A stretch of 64,000 nt of DNA from Paenarthrobacter nicotinovorans (GTDB lineage Bacteria; Actinomycetota; Actinomycetes; Actinomycetales; Micrococcaceae), in contig NZ_CP089293.1 in NCBI RefSeq assembly GCF_021919345.1, positions 1,736,001 to 1,800,000 of the forward strand, in the 5' to 3' direction. The position numbers and the translations under genes were made by a program. The notes under the pieces were generated by a model. The model was given only the letters and a program-made list of their open reading frames with translations, ran no database searches and was not told the DNA's origin. How positions within the stretch are numbered: the first letter of the stretch is position 1; the number at the start of each line of letters is the position of its first letter. Of this stretch, positions 43,860 through 52,520 are shown one piece after another.

Positions 43860-46800
43860 ATGACCTCCTCCAGCTACCTCCGTTTCCCGCATGTGCACGG
43901 CGATCTGGTCACTTTCGTGGCCGAAGACGACGTCTGGGTCGCACCGCTCCAAGGGGGCCGCGCCTGGCGGGTCTCCTCCCAGCAGCTTCAAGCAAGGAAC
44001 CCGCGGTTCACCCCGGATGGAAAACGGTTGGTGTGGACGGTCGTGGTGGGAACGTCCCCGGAAGTCGTCACGGCCAACGTCGACGGCGGAGGGTACCGGC
44101 AGCTGAGCTACTTCGGTCACAGCACCACGAAAGTCAAGGGATTCACTCCGGCGGGCCACGTAGTGGTTACCAGTGCCTTCCAGCAGGCGGAAAGCCGCCA
44201 CACGCACGCCTACAGCCTCCCGCTCGACGGCGGCGCCGCCGTCGAACTTCCTTTTGGTCCGGTAGAGGCTGTTGCTTTCGGGCCGGAGATCGGCGACGAG
44301 AAGCCGGTGGTTCTGGCGAGCGTTCTTTCCCGCGAACCCGCCTGGTGGAAGCGTTACCGTGGCGGCACTGCCGGCAAGCTGTGGATTGACGCAGACGGCA
44401 ACGGTGAGTTTGAACGGCTGATACCGGAAATTGATGGAAACGTCACCGACCCTCTGTGGGTCAAGGGCAGGATCGCTTTCCTGTCGGACCACGAAGGTTA
44501 CGGCAATCTCTATTCAGTCCTTCCCGATGGCTCCGGGTTGCTGCGGCACACGGATCACGAAGACTTCTATGTCCGGCACGCCAGCACGGACGGCCAGCGG
44601 GTCGTCTTCGAGTCTGCCGGCGAGCTGTGGGTCCTTCCTTCCCTCGATGCTGAGGCGCAGCCGGCCAAGCTGGGGATCTCGCTCGGCTCAGCTTCACCGG
44701 CGCGCCGTCCCGCACCCCTCAAGGCTTCCGCGCACCTCGGCGATGTCTTCCCGAATGCCGGAGGCACGGCCAGCGCCGTGGAAGCGCACGGTACGATTCA
44801 CTGGCTTCGGCACAAGGACGGCCCCTCGCGGGTGGTGGAGGCCACGCCCGGTGTCCGCGCACGCCTGCCCCGTCCGCTCACCGACGGCAGGATCGCCTAC
44901 GTGGCGGACCACGGGGGAGTCGAAGCGCTTTACATCAAGCGCATTGCGGCACGGCTGACTGCCTCGGTGGAGGTATCCAAGGATGCTGAGGCGCCGGCGC
45001 CGGCGAAGGAAGACGATTCCCTGCCGAAGCCGGTTTCCGCCTCAAACGTTTTGGGACAACCGAAATCGGCCGGGGAGGCAGCCGCACCGGTAACGCTTTC
45101 CGTCGCCAACGCCGACACTCCTGCCAACGTTGCGCCCTCGCCCGACACGGCCGCCGGCGTCTCTACCTCTGATGCAGTTCCTTCGCCTGAGGACGCCGCC
45201 CAGCTCCGCATCGACTTTCCGCAGCCCACTCGAACCAGCGCTTTGGAGCCGAGCCCTGATGGCCGCTGGATCGCCGTCGGGACCTCCTTTGGTGATGTTT
45301 TCGTCGCTGATACGTCGACCGGGAAGCTGGTCAAGCTCGTCAGTGTGGGCGATGGCAGCATCGAGCAGTTCGCGTGGTCGGGCGACTCGCAGTGGCTCGC
45401 CTGGTCCGAACCGGTCACGTCCTTTGGCTCACGCAGCAAGTTGAGGATTGCCCGCCCAGGCGAGCCCAGCCCGGGCATCATTGATGTCACTGACGGCCGC
45501 TTCTGCGACGAATGGCCGAGGTTCACCCCGGACGGCAAATTCCTGGCATTCCTGTCCAACCGGAGTTTCGACCCCGTCTACGACGGTCACTCCTTCGACC
45601 TCTCCTTCCCCAGCCCCATCAAGCCGTACATGGTGGCGCTGGCGGCGGATACGCCGTCGCCGTTCGGACCCTCGGTAGACACACTTGAGGATGCGCCGCT
45701 GGATGCCGGAAAGTCCGACGACGGCGACATCCCGGACGTGCGCGTGGATGCCGAAGGACTGGCCCACAGGGTCATCACCGTTCCGGTTCCGCAGGGTAAC
45801 TATTCCCACCTCGCCGTCGGCGAGGGCGCACTGCTGTGGTTGGACACTGAACTTTCAGGCGTTACCGGCGAGGGCAAAGGCACGCCCCAGGATAAGAAGT
45901 CTGCGCCATCCTTGGTGCGTTATGACCTCGCCAAGCGCAAGTCCACCACCATCGTTCCTGCAGTGGACAGCTACCGGCTATCCGGTGACCTGCGTCGGGT
46001 GGTTTACATCCTGGACAAGAGCGTCACCTCGGTGCCCGCCGATAGCAAGGTGGAGGAGGATTCGGCAGAACACGTGAAAGTGGAGCTTAACAGGATCCGC
46101 GTGACCCTCGACCCGGTCGCGGCCTGGGGACAGGCATTCGATGAAGCCTGGAGGTTGCAGCGCGACTTCTTCTGGACCGCGGACATGGCAGGCCAGGACT
46201 GGGACTCCGTCTACAAGAGGTACCGGCCGATCGTGGACCGCCTCGGCTCCCATGACGACCTCGTTGACCTGCTGTGGGAGCTCCACGGCGAGTTGGGAAC
46301 CTCGCACGCCTACGTGCGTCCGGCAGCCGTCAACGAACCGGGGCGGAATGGCCAGGGGCGGCTGGGTGCCGAGCTGCAGCTCAGTAGCAAGGGTTGGGAA
46401 ATCACCCGGATCCTCGCAGGGGAATCATCGGATCCGTTGGCTACCTCGCCCTTAACGCGACCCGGTGTGGACGCGAAGGTGGGCGACGTGCTCCTGGCTG
46501 TTGACGGCGTCGGGCTTTCGGCAGCCTTGACACCGGCGATGCAGCTGGTGGGCGCAGCAGGACGGACTGTGGAGCTGACGCTTCTGAACGGTGACGGACA
46601 CGGCGGTTCCGCTGGCGCGCAGCGACGTGTGGCAGTGGTTCCCATCCGTGATGAGGAACGGCTCCGCTACCAGGACTGGGTGCGTGCGAACCGCAGGACC
46701 GTCCGTGAAGCTTCCAATGGCAAGTTCGGTTACCTCCACGTCCCCGACATGATGGCCAACGGCTGGGCCCAGCTCCACCGTGACCTGGATACCGAAACGG

Positions 46801-47363
46801 CACTCGACGGACTGATAGTGGACGTTCGCCGCAACCGCGGTGGACACACCTCGCAACTGGTCGCCGAGCTGATTGGACGCAAGGTGACCGGCTGGAGCAT
46901 GCCGCGCGGCGAAAAGCCCCGGACCTACCCGGACCACGCACCCCGAGGACCTGTCATCATCCTGACCGACGAATTTGCCGGTTCCGATGGCGACATCATC
47001 ACGCAGGTCTCAAAACTCAGGGGCATCGGGCCTGTCATCGGGACCCGGACCTGGGGTGGCGTGGTGGGAATCGACAACCGCTTCTCGCTGGCCGACGGTA
47101 CGGGCGTCACGCAGCCCCGCTACGCCACCTGGTTCAGCGGCGGAATCGGCTGGGACGTTGAGAACCGGGGCGTTGAGCCTGACATCGAAGTACTTTTCCC
47201 GCCGCACGCGTACGCAGCCGGCACGGATCCCCAGCTCGAGTACGGTATCGGTGCACTCAAGGAAATGATCCAGGAGCTGCCTACCGACCGGCCCCCGCTG
47301 CGCGAAGGCTACCGGAAGCTGCGGCCGGAGCCGTTGCCTTCACGGCCACAGGCCCGGAAGTAG
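43860..47363 (+). CDS. Tricorn-type protease (S41 family)
   Basis: This is a full-length homologue of the archaeal/actinobacterial tricorn protease, 1167 aa. The first two thirds hold beta-propeller repeats (many PDGKRLVW / SPDGRWIAVGT motifs). The C1 helical domain, a PDZ domain (GRLGAELQLSSKGWEITRIL) and the catalytic S41 domain follow. The likely catalytic histidine is H816 in GTSHAYV and the serine S1042 in DEFAGSDGD. An Ala/Pro-rich insert of about 60 residues (from SVEVSKDAEAPAPAKEDD) separates the two propellers. It should trim peptides in the cytoplasm. I start at ATG 43860; longer reading frames upstream overlap the epimerase gene. Confidence 0.88.
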   Translation: MTSSSYLRFPHVHGDLVTFVAEDDVWVAPLQGGRAWRVSSQQLQARNPRFTPDGKRLVWTVVVGTSPEVVTANVDGGGYRQLSYFGHSTTKVKGFTPAGHVVVTSAFQQAESRHTHAYSLPLDGGAAVELPFGPVEAVAFGPEIGDEKPVVLASVLSREPAWWKRYRGGTAGKLWIDADGNGEFERLIPEIDGNVTDPLWVKGRIAFLSDHEGYGNLYSVLPDGSGLLRHTDHEDFYVRHASTDGQRVVFESAGELWVLPSLDAEAQPAKLGISLGSASPARRPAPLKASAHLGDVFPNAGGTASAVEAHGTIHWLRHKDGPSRVVEATPGVRARLPRPLTDGRIAYVADHGGVEALYIKRIAARLTASVEVSKDAEAPAPAKEDDSLPKPVSASNVLGQPKSAGEAAAPVTLSVANADTPANVAPSPDTAAGVSTSDAVPSPEDAAQLRIDFPQPTRTSALEPSPDGRWIAVGTSFGDVFVADTSTGKLVKLVSVGDGSIEQFAWSGDSQWLAWSEPVTSFGSRSKLRIARPGEPSPGIIDVTDGRFCDEWPRFTPDGKFLAFLSNRSFDPVYDGHSFDLSFPSPIKPYMVALAADTPSPFGPSVDTLEDAPLDAGKSDDGDIPDVRVDAEGLAHRVITVPVPQGNYSHLAVGEGALLWLDTELSGVTGEGKGTPQDKKSAPSLVRYDLAKRKSTTIVPAVDSYRLSGDLRRVVYILDKSVTSVPADSKVEEDSAEHVKVELNRIRVTLDPVAAWGQAFDEAWRLQRDFFWTADMAGQDWDSVYKRYRPIVDRLGSHDDLVDLLWELHGELGTSHAYVRPAAVNEPGRNGQGRLGAELQLSSKGWEITRILAGESSDPLATSPLTRPGVDAKVGDVLLAVDGVGLSAALTPAMQLVGAAGRTVELTLLNGDGHGGSAGAQRRVAVVPIRDEERLRYQDWVRANRRTVREASNGKFGYLHVPDMMANGWAQLHRDLDTETALDGLIVDVRRNRGGHTSQLVAELIGRKVTGWSMPRGEKPRTYPDHAPRGPVIILTDEFAGSDGDIITQVSKLRGIGPVIGTRTWGGVVGIDNRFSLADGTGVTQPRYATWFSGGIGWDVENRGVEPDIEVLFPPHAYAAGTDPQLEYGIGALKEMIQELPTDRPPLREGYRKLRPEPLPSRPQARK

Positions 47364-47380
47364 AGAGCCCGGTAAGCACA

Positions 47381-47414
47381 AAGAACCCCGTCACCAGCTG
47401 GTGACGGGGTTCTT
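47381..47414. terminator. Terminator after the tricorn-type protease gene
   Basis: A perfect palindrome with 17-base arms (47381-47397 and 47398-47414, AAGAACCCCGTCACCAG and complement) is followed by TTTT. It lies between convergent genes and may work for both. Confidence 0.9.
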
Positions 47415-47465
47415 TTGCATCAAGCGCGGGGGTTCTGGCCCCTCTGCAATGCGCGCTTGCTGTGG

Positions 47466-47894
47466 CTACTCGGCGAGTGTTGCGTCCAAGGTGATTTCGA
47501 TGCTGGCCAGCGCGCCCGAAACGGGGCAACCCGTCTTCGCGTCCTCGGAGATACGGCGGAAATCCTCTTGGGAAAGACCCGGAACCTTGGCGGTCATCGT
47601 CAGGTGGCTGCCGGTGATGCCGGTGCCCGGAACGAAGGTCACGTCGGCCTTGGTGTTGACTTCCTCGGCGGTGAATCCTTCACCGGCCAGGGCGTGGCTG
47701 AAGGCCATGGAGAAGCACGCGGAGTGGGCTGCAGCGATCAGTTCTTCCGGGCTGGTCTTGCCGCCGGACTGCTCCGTGCGGGCCTTCCAGGTGACATCGA
47801 ACGTACCCAGGCCGGAGCTGTCCAGTGTGGTGTTTCCAGCGCCCTCAATGAGGTTGCCGTTCCATACCGTGTGTGCGGTGCGTGTTGCTGCCAT
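47466..47894 (-). CDS. osmC: OsmC family peroxiredoxin
   Basis: This is a thiol-dependent hydroperoxide reductase of the OsmC type, 142 aa. The two redox cysteines lie in AAHSACFSMAFS and EDAKTGCPVSGAL. It begins AATRTAHTVWNGNL, and ATG 47894 is behind AAGGAG; a GTG two codons earlier is less likely. EELIAAAHSACF separates OsmC/Ohr proteins from other thiol proteins, and the sequence is closer to OsmC than to Ohr. It should detoxify organic peroxides in the cytoplasm. It is convergent with the tricorn gene across a terminator. Confidence 0.87.
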   Translation of the reverse strand: MAATRTAHTVWNGNLIEGAGNTTLDSSGLGTFDVTWKARTEQSGGKTSPEELIAAAHSACFSMAFSHALAGEGFTAEEVNTKADVTFVPGTGITGSHLTMTAKVPGLSQEDFRRISEDAKTGCPVSGALASIEITLDATLAE

Positions 47895-48015
47895 GTCCAC
47901 TCCTTGGGTCGTTGTATTCCGGCACCCGGCCTCCGCCGCGTGCCACCGCTTTCAATCCTAGGGATTCGGTCCAAGGACTGCACGGTCATTCCGCTGTCGG
48001 TGGATTGTGACCCCC

Positions 48016-48021
48016 TAAACT
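48016..48021 (+). promoter_or_regulatory. VOC gene -10 hexamer, leaderless start
   Basis: TAAACT, a six-base spacer GGCGCC, then ATG 48028, without a Shine-Dalgarno sequence. Confidence 0.6.
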
Positions 48022-48027
48022 GGCGCC

Positions 48028-48411
48028 ATGGATACAAAAGAACACGTAACCGGCGTGCAACGCCGAGGCCCAAGAATCGCGTCGATCATGGTCAATGCCG
48101 TGGATGCGGCCCGACTCTCCGCTTTCTGGTCTGAACTGCTGGACATGCCCGTTTCAGCGGAGCACGAAGGGTTTATCTGGCTGCGTCCAGCCGAACCGGG
48201 TCTTCCCCAACTGGCGTTCCAGCAGGTCAACGAACCTACCGAAGGACGGCGCCGGCTTCACCTGGACCTTCACGACGCCGATGCCGCTGCCTTGCGGCGA
48301 AAGGCGGAGTCCCTGGGCGCTACCTTCATTGAGGGGCACGACGTGGCGGATTTCCACTGGGACGTCATGCATGATCCTGAGGGAAACGAGTTCTGTATCG
48401 CCCAGGAGTAG
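48028..48411 (+). CDS. VOC/glyoxalase-like domain protein
   Basis: This 127-residue protein carries one vicinal-oxygen-chelate domain of the glyoxalase-like type (Glyoxalase_6-like). Paired beta-alpha-beta modules are seen: IASIMVNAVDAARLSAFWSE, then RRLHLDLHDADAAALRRKAE, with a metal-type ending VMHDPEGNEFCI. Putative metal ligands are the histidine of HLDLH and the glutamate of GNEFC. The substrate is unknown; relatives are often resistance or lyase proteins. It is divergent from osmC, about 130 bases away. Confidence 0.8.
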   Translation: MDTKEHVTGVQRRGPRIASIMVNAVDAARLSAFWSELLDMPVSAEHEGFIWLRPAEPGLPQLAFQQVNEPTEGRRRLHLDLHDADAAALRRKAESLGATFIEGHDVADFHWDVMHDPEGNEFCIAQE

Positions 48412-48494
48412 CAGCGTACTTAACGGCGGAGGCCGTCCCACCGGGCTGTGCGCACGGTGGGGCGGCCTCTTGCATCAGGATGCAGGCGTGGGAG

Positions 48495-48848
48495 CTAGTT
48501 CCAGAGAGTGGCGATTGCTATGTTCACCAAGGCAAGGCCGCCCACACCGTGAGCCAATCCGGTAGACACAGCTTCACCGTTCTTGACCTTGCGCGAGCCG
48601 ATGACCGCCAGCACGGCCACGGCCACGGCAATGGCGAACTTGACGCCGAGCTTGAAGTAGTTGGGATCGGCGTCCGGCAAGAAGGGGATCACACCCATCA
48701 TGGCGATGCCGGTCAGGAGCTGAAGGAACGCACCATCGCGCTGGCGCGGGTGGACGGTTGGCTCCCTGAGGGTGGCGATCCAGTAGCCCACGATCATGGC
48801 TGCGCCGACGATGTGCAAGAACACCAGAATGTTGAAGAGAATACTCAT
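48495..48848 (-). CDS. Small four-helix integral membrane protein
   Basis: The 117-residue product is mostly hydrophobic, with four likely helices at about residues 3-23, 39-56, 66-85 and 95-115. It begins SILFNILVFLHIVGAAMIV; the histidine in the first helix and the spacing of helices fit families annotated as integral membrane proteins in actinobacteria, but I assign no function. ATG 48848 is six bases behind a TAAGCT -10 element, so the mRNA would be leaderless. It is convergent with the VOC gene. Confidence 0.7.
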   Translation of the reverse strand: MSILFNILVFLHIVGAAMIVGYWIATLREPTVHPRQRDGAFLQLLTGIAMMGVIPFLPDADPNYFKLGVKFAIAVAVAVLAVIGSRKVKNGEAVSTGLAHGVGGLALVNIAIATLWN

Positions 48849-48854
48849 GGCCCT

Positions 48855-48860
48855 AGCTTA
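48855..48860 (-). promoter_or_regulatory. -10 hexamer of the 48495-48848 gene, leaderless start
   Basis: On the minus strand TAAGCT, a six-base spacer AGGGCC, then ATG 48848. The same hexamer is used at lipB. Confidence 0.6.
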
Positions 48861-48910
48861 TCCAGTCGGTTCTACGTCCTGTAGCAAAGCCACGCGCTGG
48901 TGTTAAAAGC

Positions 48911-48954
48911 GGAAGGGGCAGGTCCCCGGGTTTCCCCGGCAACCTGCCCCTTCC
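48911..48954 (-). terminator. Hairpin after sucB
   Basis: Perfect 13-bp arms GGAAGGGGCAGGT (48911-48923) and ACCTGCCCCTTCC (48942-48954) with a GC-rich inner hairpin (CCCCGGG-TTT-CCCCGG). On the minus strand it lies about 32 bases after the sucB stop, with a short T-rich tail. Confidence 0.75.
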
Positions 48955-48986
48955 GGATCTGCGGGAGTACCTGCAGACGGAACTAC

Positions 48987-50729
48987 TTAGAGACCGAGGT
49001 CTGCTTCGAACGCGCCCTCTTCAAGGCGTGCCTTGAGGGTCTGAAGGAACCGGCCGGCGTCGGCGCCGTCCACCAGGCGGTGGTCGTACGTCAGCGACAG
49101 GTACATCATGGAGCGGATGGCGATCGAGTCGTCACCGTTTTCGTCAGCAACCACAACAGCGCGCTTGACGATGGCACCGGTGCCGAGGATACCTACCTGC
49201 GGCTGGTTGATGATCGGGGTGTCGAACAGGGCGCCGACAGAACCGATGTTGGTGATGCTGAACGTACCGCCGGACAGCTCGTCCGGGCCGATCTTGCCGT
49301 CGCGGGTGCGGCCTGCAACATCAGCGATCTTCCCGGCAAGGCCGGCGAGGTTCAGGTTGCCGGCGTCGGAGATGACGGGAACCAGAAGGCCCTTGTCAGT
49401 GTCGACGGCGATCGCCAGGTGTTCGGCGTTGTGGTAGGTGATTTCCTGCTTGGACTCGTCGTAAGCAGCATTCAGCTTGGGGTGCTGCTTCAGTGCCTCG
49501 GCCACAGCCTTGGCGATGAACGGCAGGAACGTCAGCTTGACGCCGTTCTGGGCCTGGAACGAGTTCTTGGCCTTGAGGCGGAGCTTGGCGATCTTGGTCA
49601 TGTCGACCTCGTGCACCTGGGTCAGCTGGGTGGAGACCTCAAGAGACTCGCGCATGCGGCGGGCGATGACCTGACGGATGCGGGGAGCCTTCTCCGTGGT
49701 GCCGCGCAGCGACGACGCAACGACCGGTGCAGCAGCCTTGGCTGCGGGCGCAGCGGCAGGAGCGGGGGCAGCCGGTGCAGCGGCAGCCTGCTTGGCTTCC
49801 GCGGCGGCAAGCACATCCTGCTTGCGGATACGTCCACCAACACCGGTGCCGGAGACAGATGCAATGTCAACGCCGTGCTGGTTGGCAAGCTTGCGAACCA
49901 ACGGAGTGACGTAGCCGGATTCGGAGGAGCCAGCCGATTCGGCGGCAGGAGCAGCAGGTGCGGCGGCCGGAGCGGCTGCGGGAGCCGGGGCGGCTGCGGG
50001 AGCCGGGGCTGCTGCAGCGGGGGCAGGTGCTGCCGGTGCTTCTGCAGGGGCGGCCGGAGCCGGAGCGGCGGCCGGGGCGGCCGGAGCCGGAGCGGCGGCC
50101 GGGGCGGCTGCGCCCGAGCCGATGATTGCCAGGACGGAACCGACTTCAGCAGTCTCGTCCTCGTTGACGCGGATCTCCTGGAGGGTACCGGCAACGGGGG
50201 AGGGGATCTCCGTGTCGACCTTGTCGGTGGATACCTCAAGAAGGGGCTCGTCGACCTCAACGGTGTCACCGACGGCCTTGAGCCACCGGGTGACGGTGCC
50301 TTCGGTGACGCTCTCGCCCAACGCAGGGAGGGTGACTTCGTGGCCTTCGCCGGACGAAGCGGCGGGTGCTTCCGCAGCCGGAGCTTCTTCTGCGGCGGGA
50401 GCTTCTGCGGCGGCCGGTGCGGCCTCTTCCGCGGGAGCGGCAGGTGCTTCCTCAGCCGGTGCCGCAGGTGCGGCCTCTGCAGCTGAGCCGGAGCCATCGC
50501 CGATGCGGACCAAGGGTGCGCCAACTTCAGCCGTCTCGTCTTCAGCGACGAGGATTTCTTCGATGACGCCTGAGATCGGAGAAGGGATTTCGGTGTCTAC
50601 TTTGTCGGTTGAAACCTCGAGCAGCGGCTCGTCGATCTCCACCCGGTCACCAACCTGCTTGAGCCAGCGGGTGACGGTTCCTTCGGTGACACTCTCACCG
50701 AGGGCGGGCAAGTTAACGGATTCAGACAT
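48987..50729 (-). CDS. sucB: Dihydrolipoamide acyl/succinyltransferase (E2) SucB
   Basis: This is the E2 core of a 2-oxo-acid dehydrogenase complex (2-oxoglutarate dehydrogenase type, or a shared pyruvate/2-oxoglutarate E2 as in mycobacterial DlaT). The 580 aa hold two near-identical lipoyl domains (lysine in [12 protein letters not shown], twice), each followed by Ala/Pro/Glu-rich linkers, a peripheral-subunit-binding domain ([17 protein letters not shown]) and the catalytic domain with [13 protein letters not shown], whose His and Asp are catalytic. The start is ATG 50729, [16 protein letters not shown]. It follows lpdA, 113 bases downstream, and uses lipoate made by LipB/LipA. Confidence 0.93.
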   Translation of the reverse strand: MSESVNLPALGESVTEGTVTRWLKQVGDRVEIDEPLLEVSTDKVDTEIPSPISGVIEEILVAEDETAEVGAPLVRIGDGSGSAAEAAPAAPAEEAPAAPAEEAAPAAAEAPAAEEAPAAEAPAASSGEGHEVTLPALGESVTEGTVTRWLKAVGDTVEVDEPLLEVSTDKVDTEIPSPVAGTLQEIRVNEDETAEVGSVLAIIGSGAAAPAAAPAPAAPAAAPAPAAPAEAPAAPAPAAAAPAPAAAPAPAAAPAAAPAAPAAESAGSSESGYVTPLVRKLANQHGVDIASVSGTGVGGRIRKQDVLAAAEAKQAAAAPAAPAPAAAPAAKAAAPVVASSLRGTTEKAPRIRQVIARRMRESLEVSTQLTQVHEVDMTKIAKLRLKAKNSFQAQNGVKLTFLPFIAKAVAEALKQHPKLNAAYDESKQEITYHNAEHLAIAVDTDKGLLVPVISDAGNLNLAGLAGKIADVAGRTRDGKIGPDELSGGTFSITNIGSVGALFDTPIINQPQVGILGTGAIVKRAVVVADENGDDSIAIRSMMYLSLTYDHRLVDGADAGRFLQTLKARLEEGAFEADLGL

Positions 50730-50779
50730 GTCGTCCCCGTTCTCCTTATTGATCTTTGTGCGGATGAATTCTGCTGGTC

Positions 50780-50824
50780 CGGGCCGGGTGCATCCGGCAG
50801 ATTCCGCCGCATGCACCCGACCCG
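50780..50824 (-). promoter_or_regulatory. Hairpin between lpdA and sucB
   Basis: Arms of 14 bases (50780-50793 and 50811-50824) pair with one wobble: CGGGCCGGGTGCAT with ATGCACCCGACCCG, around a 17-base loop. It lies 19 bases after the lpdA stop. No T-tract follows, so it is more likely a processing or partial-termination hairpin that sets the ratio of Lpd to SucB. Confidence 0.5.
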
Positions 50825-50842
50825 TTTGTCTTGGGTAAAGAC

Positions 50843-52225
50843 TTAGCCGTGGAGCGGCTTGCCCGCGAGGGCGAGGTGGGCTTCGCCCAAAGCTTCGTTC
50901 TGGGTCGGGTGGGCGTGGACCAGCTGGGCCACGTCCTCCGGGTAGGCTTCCCAGTTCACGATCAGCTGGGCTTCACCGATCTGTTCACCCATACGTGAAC
51001 CAATCATGTGGATACCAACTACGGGGCCATCCTTCTGGCGGACAAGCTTGACGATGCCGCCTGTGCCGAGGATGGAGCTCTTGCCGTTTCCGGCAAGGTT
51101 GTATTCCTGGGTCTGCACCTGGTCGTCGCCGAATTTCTCCTTGGCGGCCTTTTCGGTGTAACCGACCGTGGCGATTTCAGGTTCGCAGTACGTGACCTTG
51201 GGGATGTTGATGTCTTCGACGATGGCCGGGTTCAAGCCGGCGATCTCCTCGGCAACGAAGATGCCCTGCTGGTAGCCACGGTGTGCGAGCTGGACTCCCG
51301 GGACGATGTCGCCCACGGCGTAGATGTTGCCGACACCGGTGTGGAGGCGCTCGTTGGTGATGACGAAGCCACGGTCGATGGTGATGCCGGCTTCTTCGTA
51401 GCCCAGGTTGGCGGTCACGGGACCGCGGCCTACTGCAACGAGCAGGAGGTCTGCTTCGAAGGTCTGGCCATCAACCAAGGTGACCTTGACGCCGTCGTCG
51501 TTCTGCTCGACGCCCTGGAAGAAGATGCCAGTGGTGAACTTGATGCCGCGCTTCTTGAACGCACGCTCGAGGTTCTTCACGATCGAGGCGTCCTCGTTGG
51601 GGACCAAGGAGGGGAGGCCTTCGATGATGGTGACGTCCACGCCGAAGGACTTCCACACGGAAGCGAATTCGACGCCGATGACGCCGCCGCCGAGGACGAT
51701 GGCGCTCTTGGGGATGTAGTCCATGGTGAGGGCCTGGTCGGAGGTGATGACCTTGCCGCCGATTTCAAGGCCCGGGAGCGACCGCGAGTAGGAACCGGTG
51801 GCCAGGACAATGTTCTTGCCCGTGTAAGCCGTGCCGTTCACTACGACGGTATTGTTGCCCTGGAGCTTGCCTTCACCCTCGATAACGGTGATGCCCTTGG
51901 ACTTAATGAGTCCCTGGAGGCCCTTGAACTTGCCGGCGATGATGCCGTCCTTGTAGGCGTTCACGGCCGACATGTCGATGCTGTCGAGCGTGACGTTCAC
52001 GCCGTACTTGGCGGAATCGCGTGCATGGTCAGCCAGTTCGGCCGAGTGCAGGAGGGCCTTGGTGGGGATGCAACCATTGTGCAGGCAGGTTCCGCCGAGC
52101 TTTGCCTTTTCCACAAGGCCAACGGTGAACCCAAGCTGCACGGCCCGCAGGGCAGTGGCGTAGCCGCCGCTGCCGCCACCGAGTACCAGGATGTCGAATT
52201 CTTGCGCAGTTGCCTGATCGGCCAC
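50843..52225 (-). CDS. lpdA: Dihydrolipoamide dehydrogenase (E3) Lpd
   Basis: This flavoprotein re-oxidises the dihydrolipoyl groups of 2-oxo-acid dehydrogenase complexes. I use GTG 52225 ([20 protein letters not shown]) with GGGAG eight bases upstream; the frame extends further without a good start. The redox disulfide is [17 protein letters not shown], the NAD loop [11 protein letters not shown], the FAD-binding end [11 protein letters not shown], and the catalytic His-Glu region [12 protein letters not shown]. It is 460 aa. It is followed by sucB on the same strand and has a perfect dyad in its leader. Confidence 0.95.
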   Translation of the reverse strand: MADQATAQEFDILVLGGGSGGYATALRAVQLGFTVGLVEKAKLGGTCLHNGCIPTKALLHSAELADHARDSAKYGVNVTLDSIDMSAVNAYKDGIIAGKFKGLQGLIKSKGITVIEGEGKLQGNNTVVVNGTAYTGKNIVLATGSYSRSLPGLEIGGKVITSDQALTMDYIPKSAIVLGGGVIGVEFASVWKSFGVDVTIIEGLPSLVPNEDASIVKNLERAFKKRGIKFTTGIFFQGVEQNDDGVKVTLVDGQTFEADLLLVAVGRGPVTANLGYEEAGITIDRGFVITNERLHTGVGNIYAVGDIVPGVQLAHRGYQQGIFVAEEIAGLNPAIVEDINIPKVTYCEPEIATVGYTEKAAKEKFGDDQVQTQEYNLAGNGKSSILGTGGIVKLVRQKDGPVVGIHMIGSRMGEQIGEAQLIVNWEAYPEDVAQLVHAHPTQNEALGEAHLALAGKPLHG

Positions 52226-52247
52226 TAAAACGCTCCCTCGCGTGAAT

Positions 52248-52271
52248 GATGACACGGGACTGCGTGTCATC
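52248..52271 (-). promoter_or_regulatory. Perfect dyad in the lpdA leader
   Basis: GATGACACG (52248-52256) and CGTGTCATC (52263-52271) form perfect 9-base arms around a six-base spacer. The dyad starts 23 bases upstream of the lpdA start. A CATAAT -10-like hexamer lies farther upstream on the minus strand at about 52293-52298, so the dyad is in the transcribed leader. It may be an operator or a leader hairpin. Confidence 0.5.
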
Positions 52272-52448
52272 TGGTCTTTGGAACTTGTTCTGCCGTGATT
52301 ATGCCAGCACCTAAGTTCTCTTGCATTTGTGACTATCGAGTTCACCTTAGCGAACCACCTACCCATGCTCCACCCTCTGCGGGTGTTTGTGGAGCGCTTG
52401 TGTCGAGACTCACGTTCACTTGTGACACAGCGCTACACGCCGCATAAT

Positions 52449-52501
52449 TCCGGGGTTGCGTGGCCCTTGCCGGGTCATCGCCCGGACCACGCAACCCCGG
52501 A
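52449..52501 (-). terminator. Hairpin after pepA
   Basis: Perfect 15-bp arms (52449-52463 and 52487-52501, TCCGGGGTTGCGTGG and complement) surround a 23-base loop that itself contains CCGGG/CCCGG. It begins 19 bases after the pepA stop on the minus strand. No T-run follows, but it is strong enough to act as a transcription stop. Confidence 0.65.
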
Positions 52502-52520
52502 GGAAGCGGGGAGTGTGCCG

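Noticed and set aside
48900..50486. 528-codon open frame on the + strand, very Gly/Cys/Arg/Ser-rich
   Set aside because: It mirrors the Ala/Pro-rich linkers of SucB on the minus strand; the composition is that of an antisense artefact.
51008..52228. 406-codon open frame on the + strand
   Set aside because: Antisense to lpdA; no domain or ribosome-binding site is seen.
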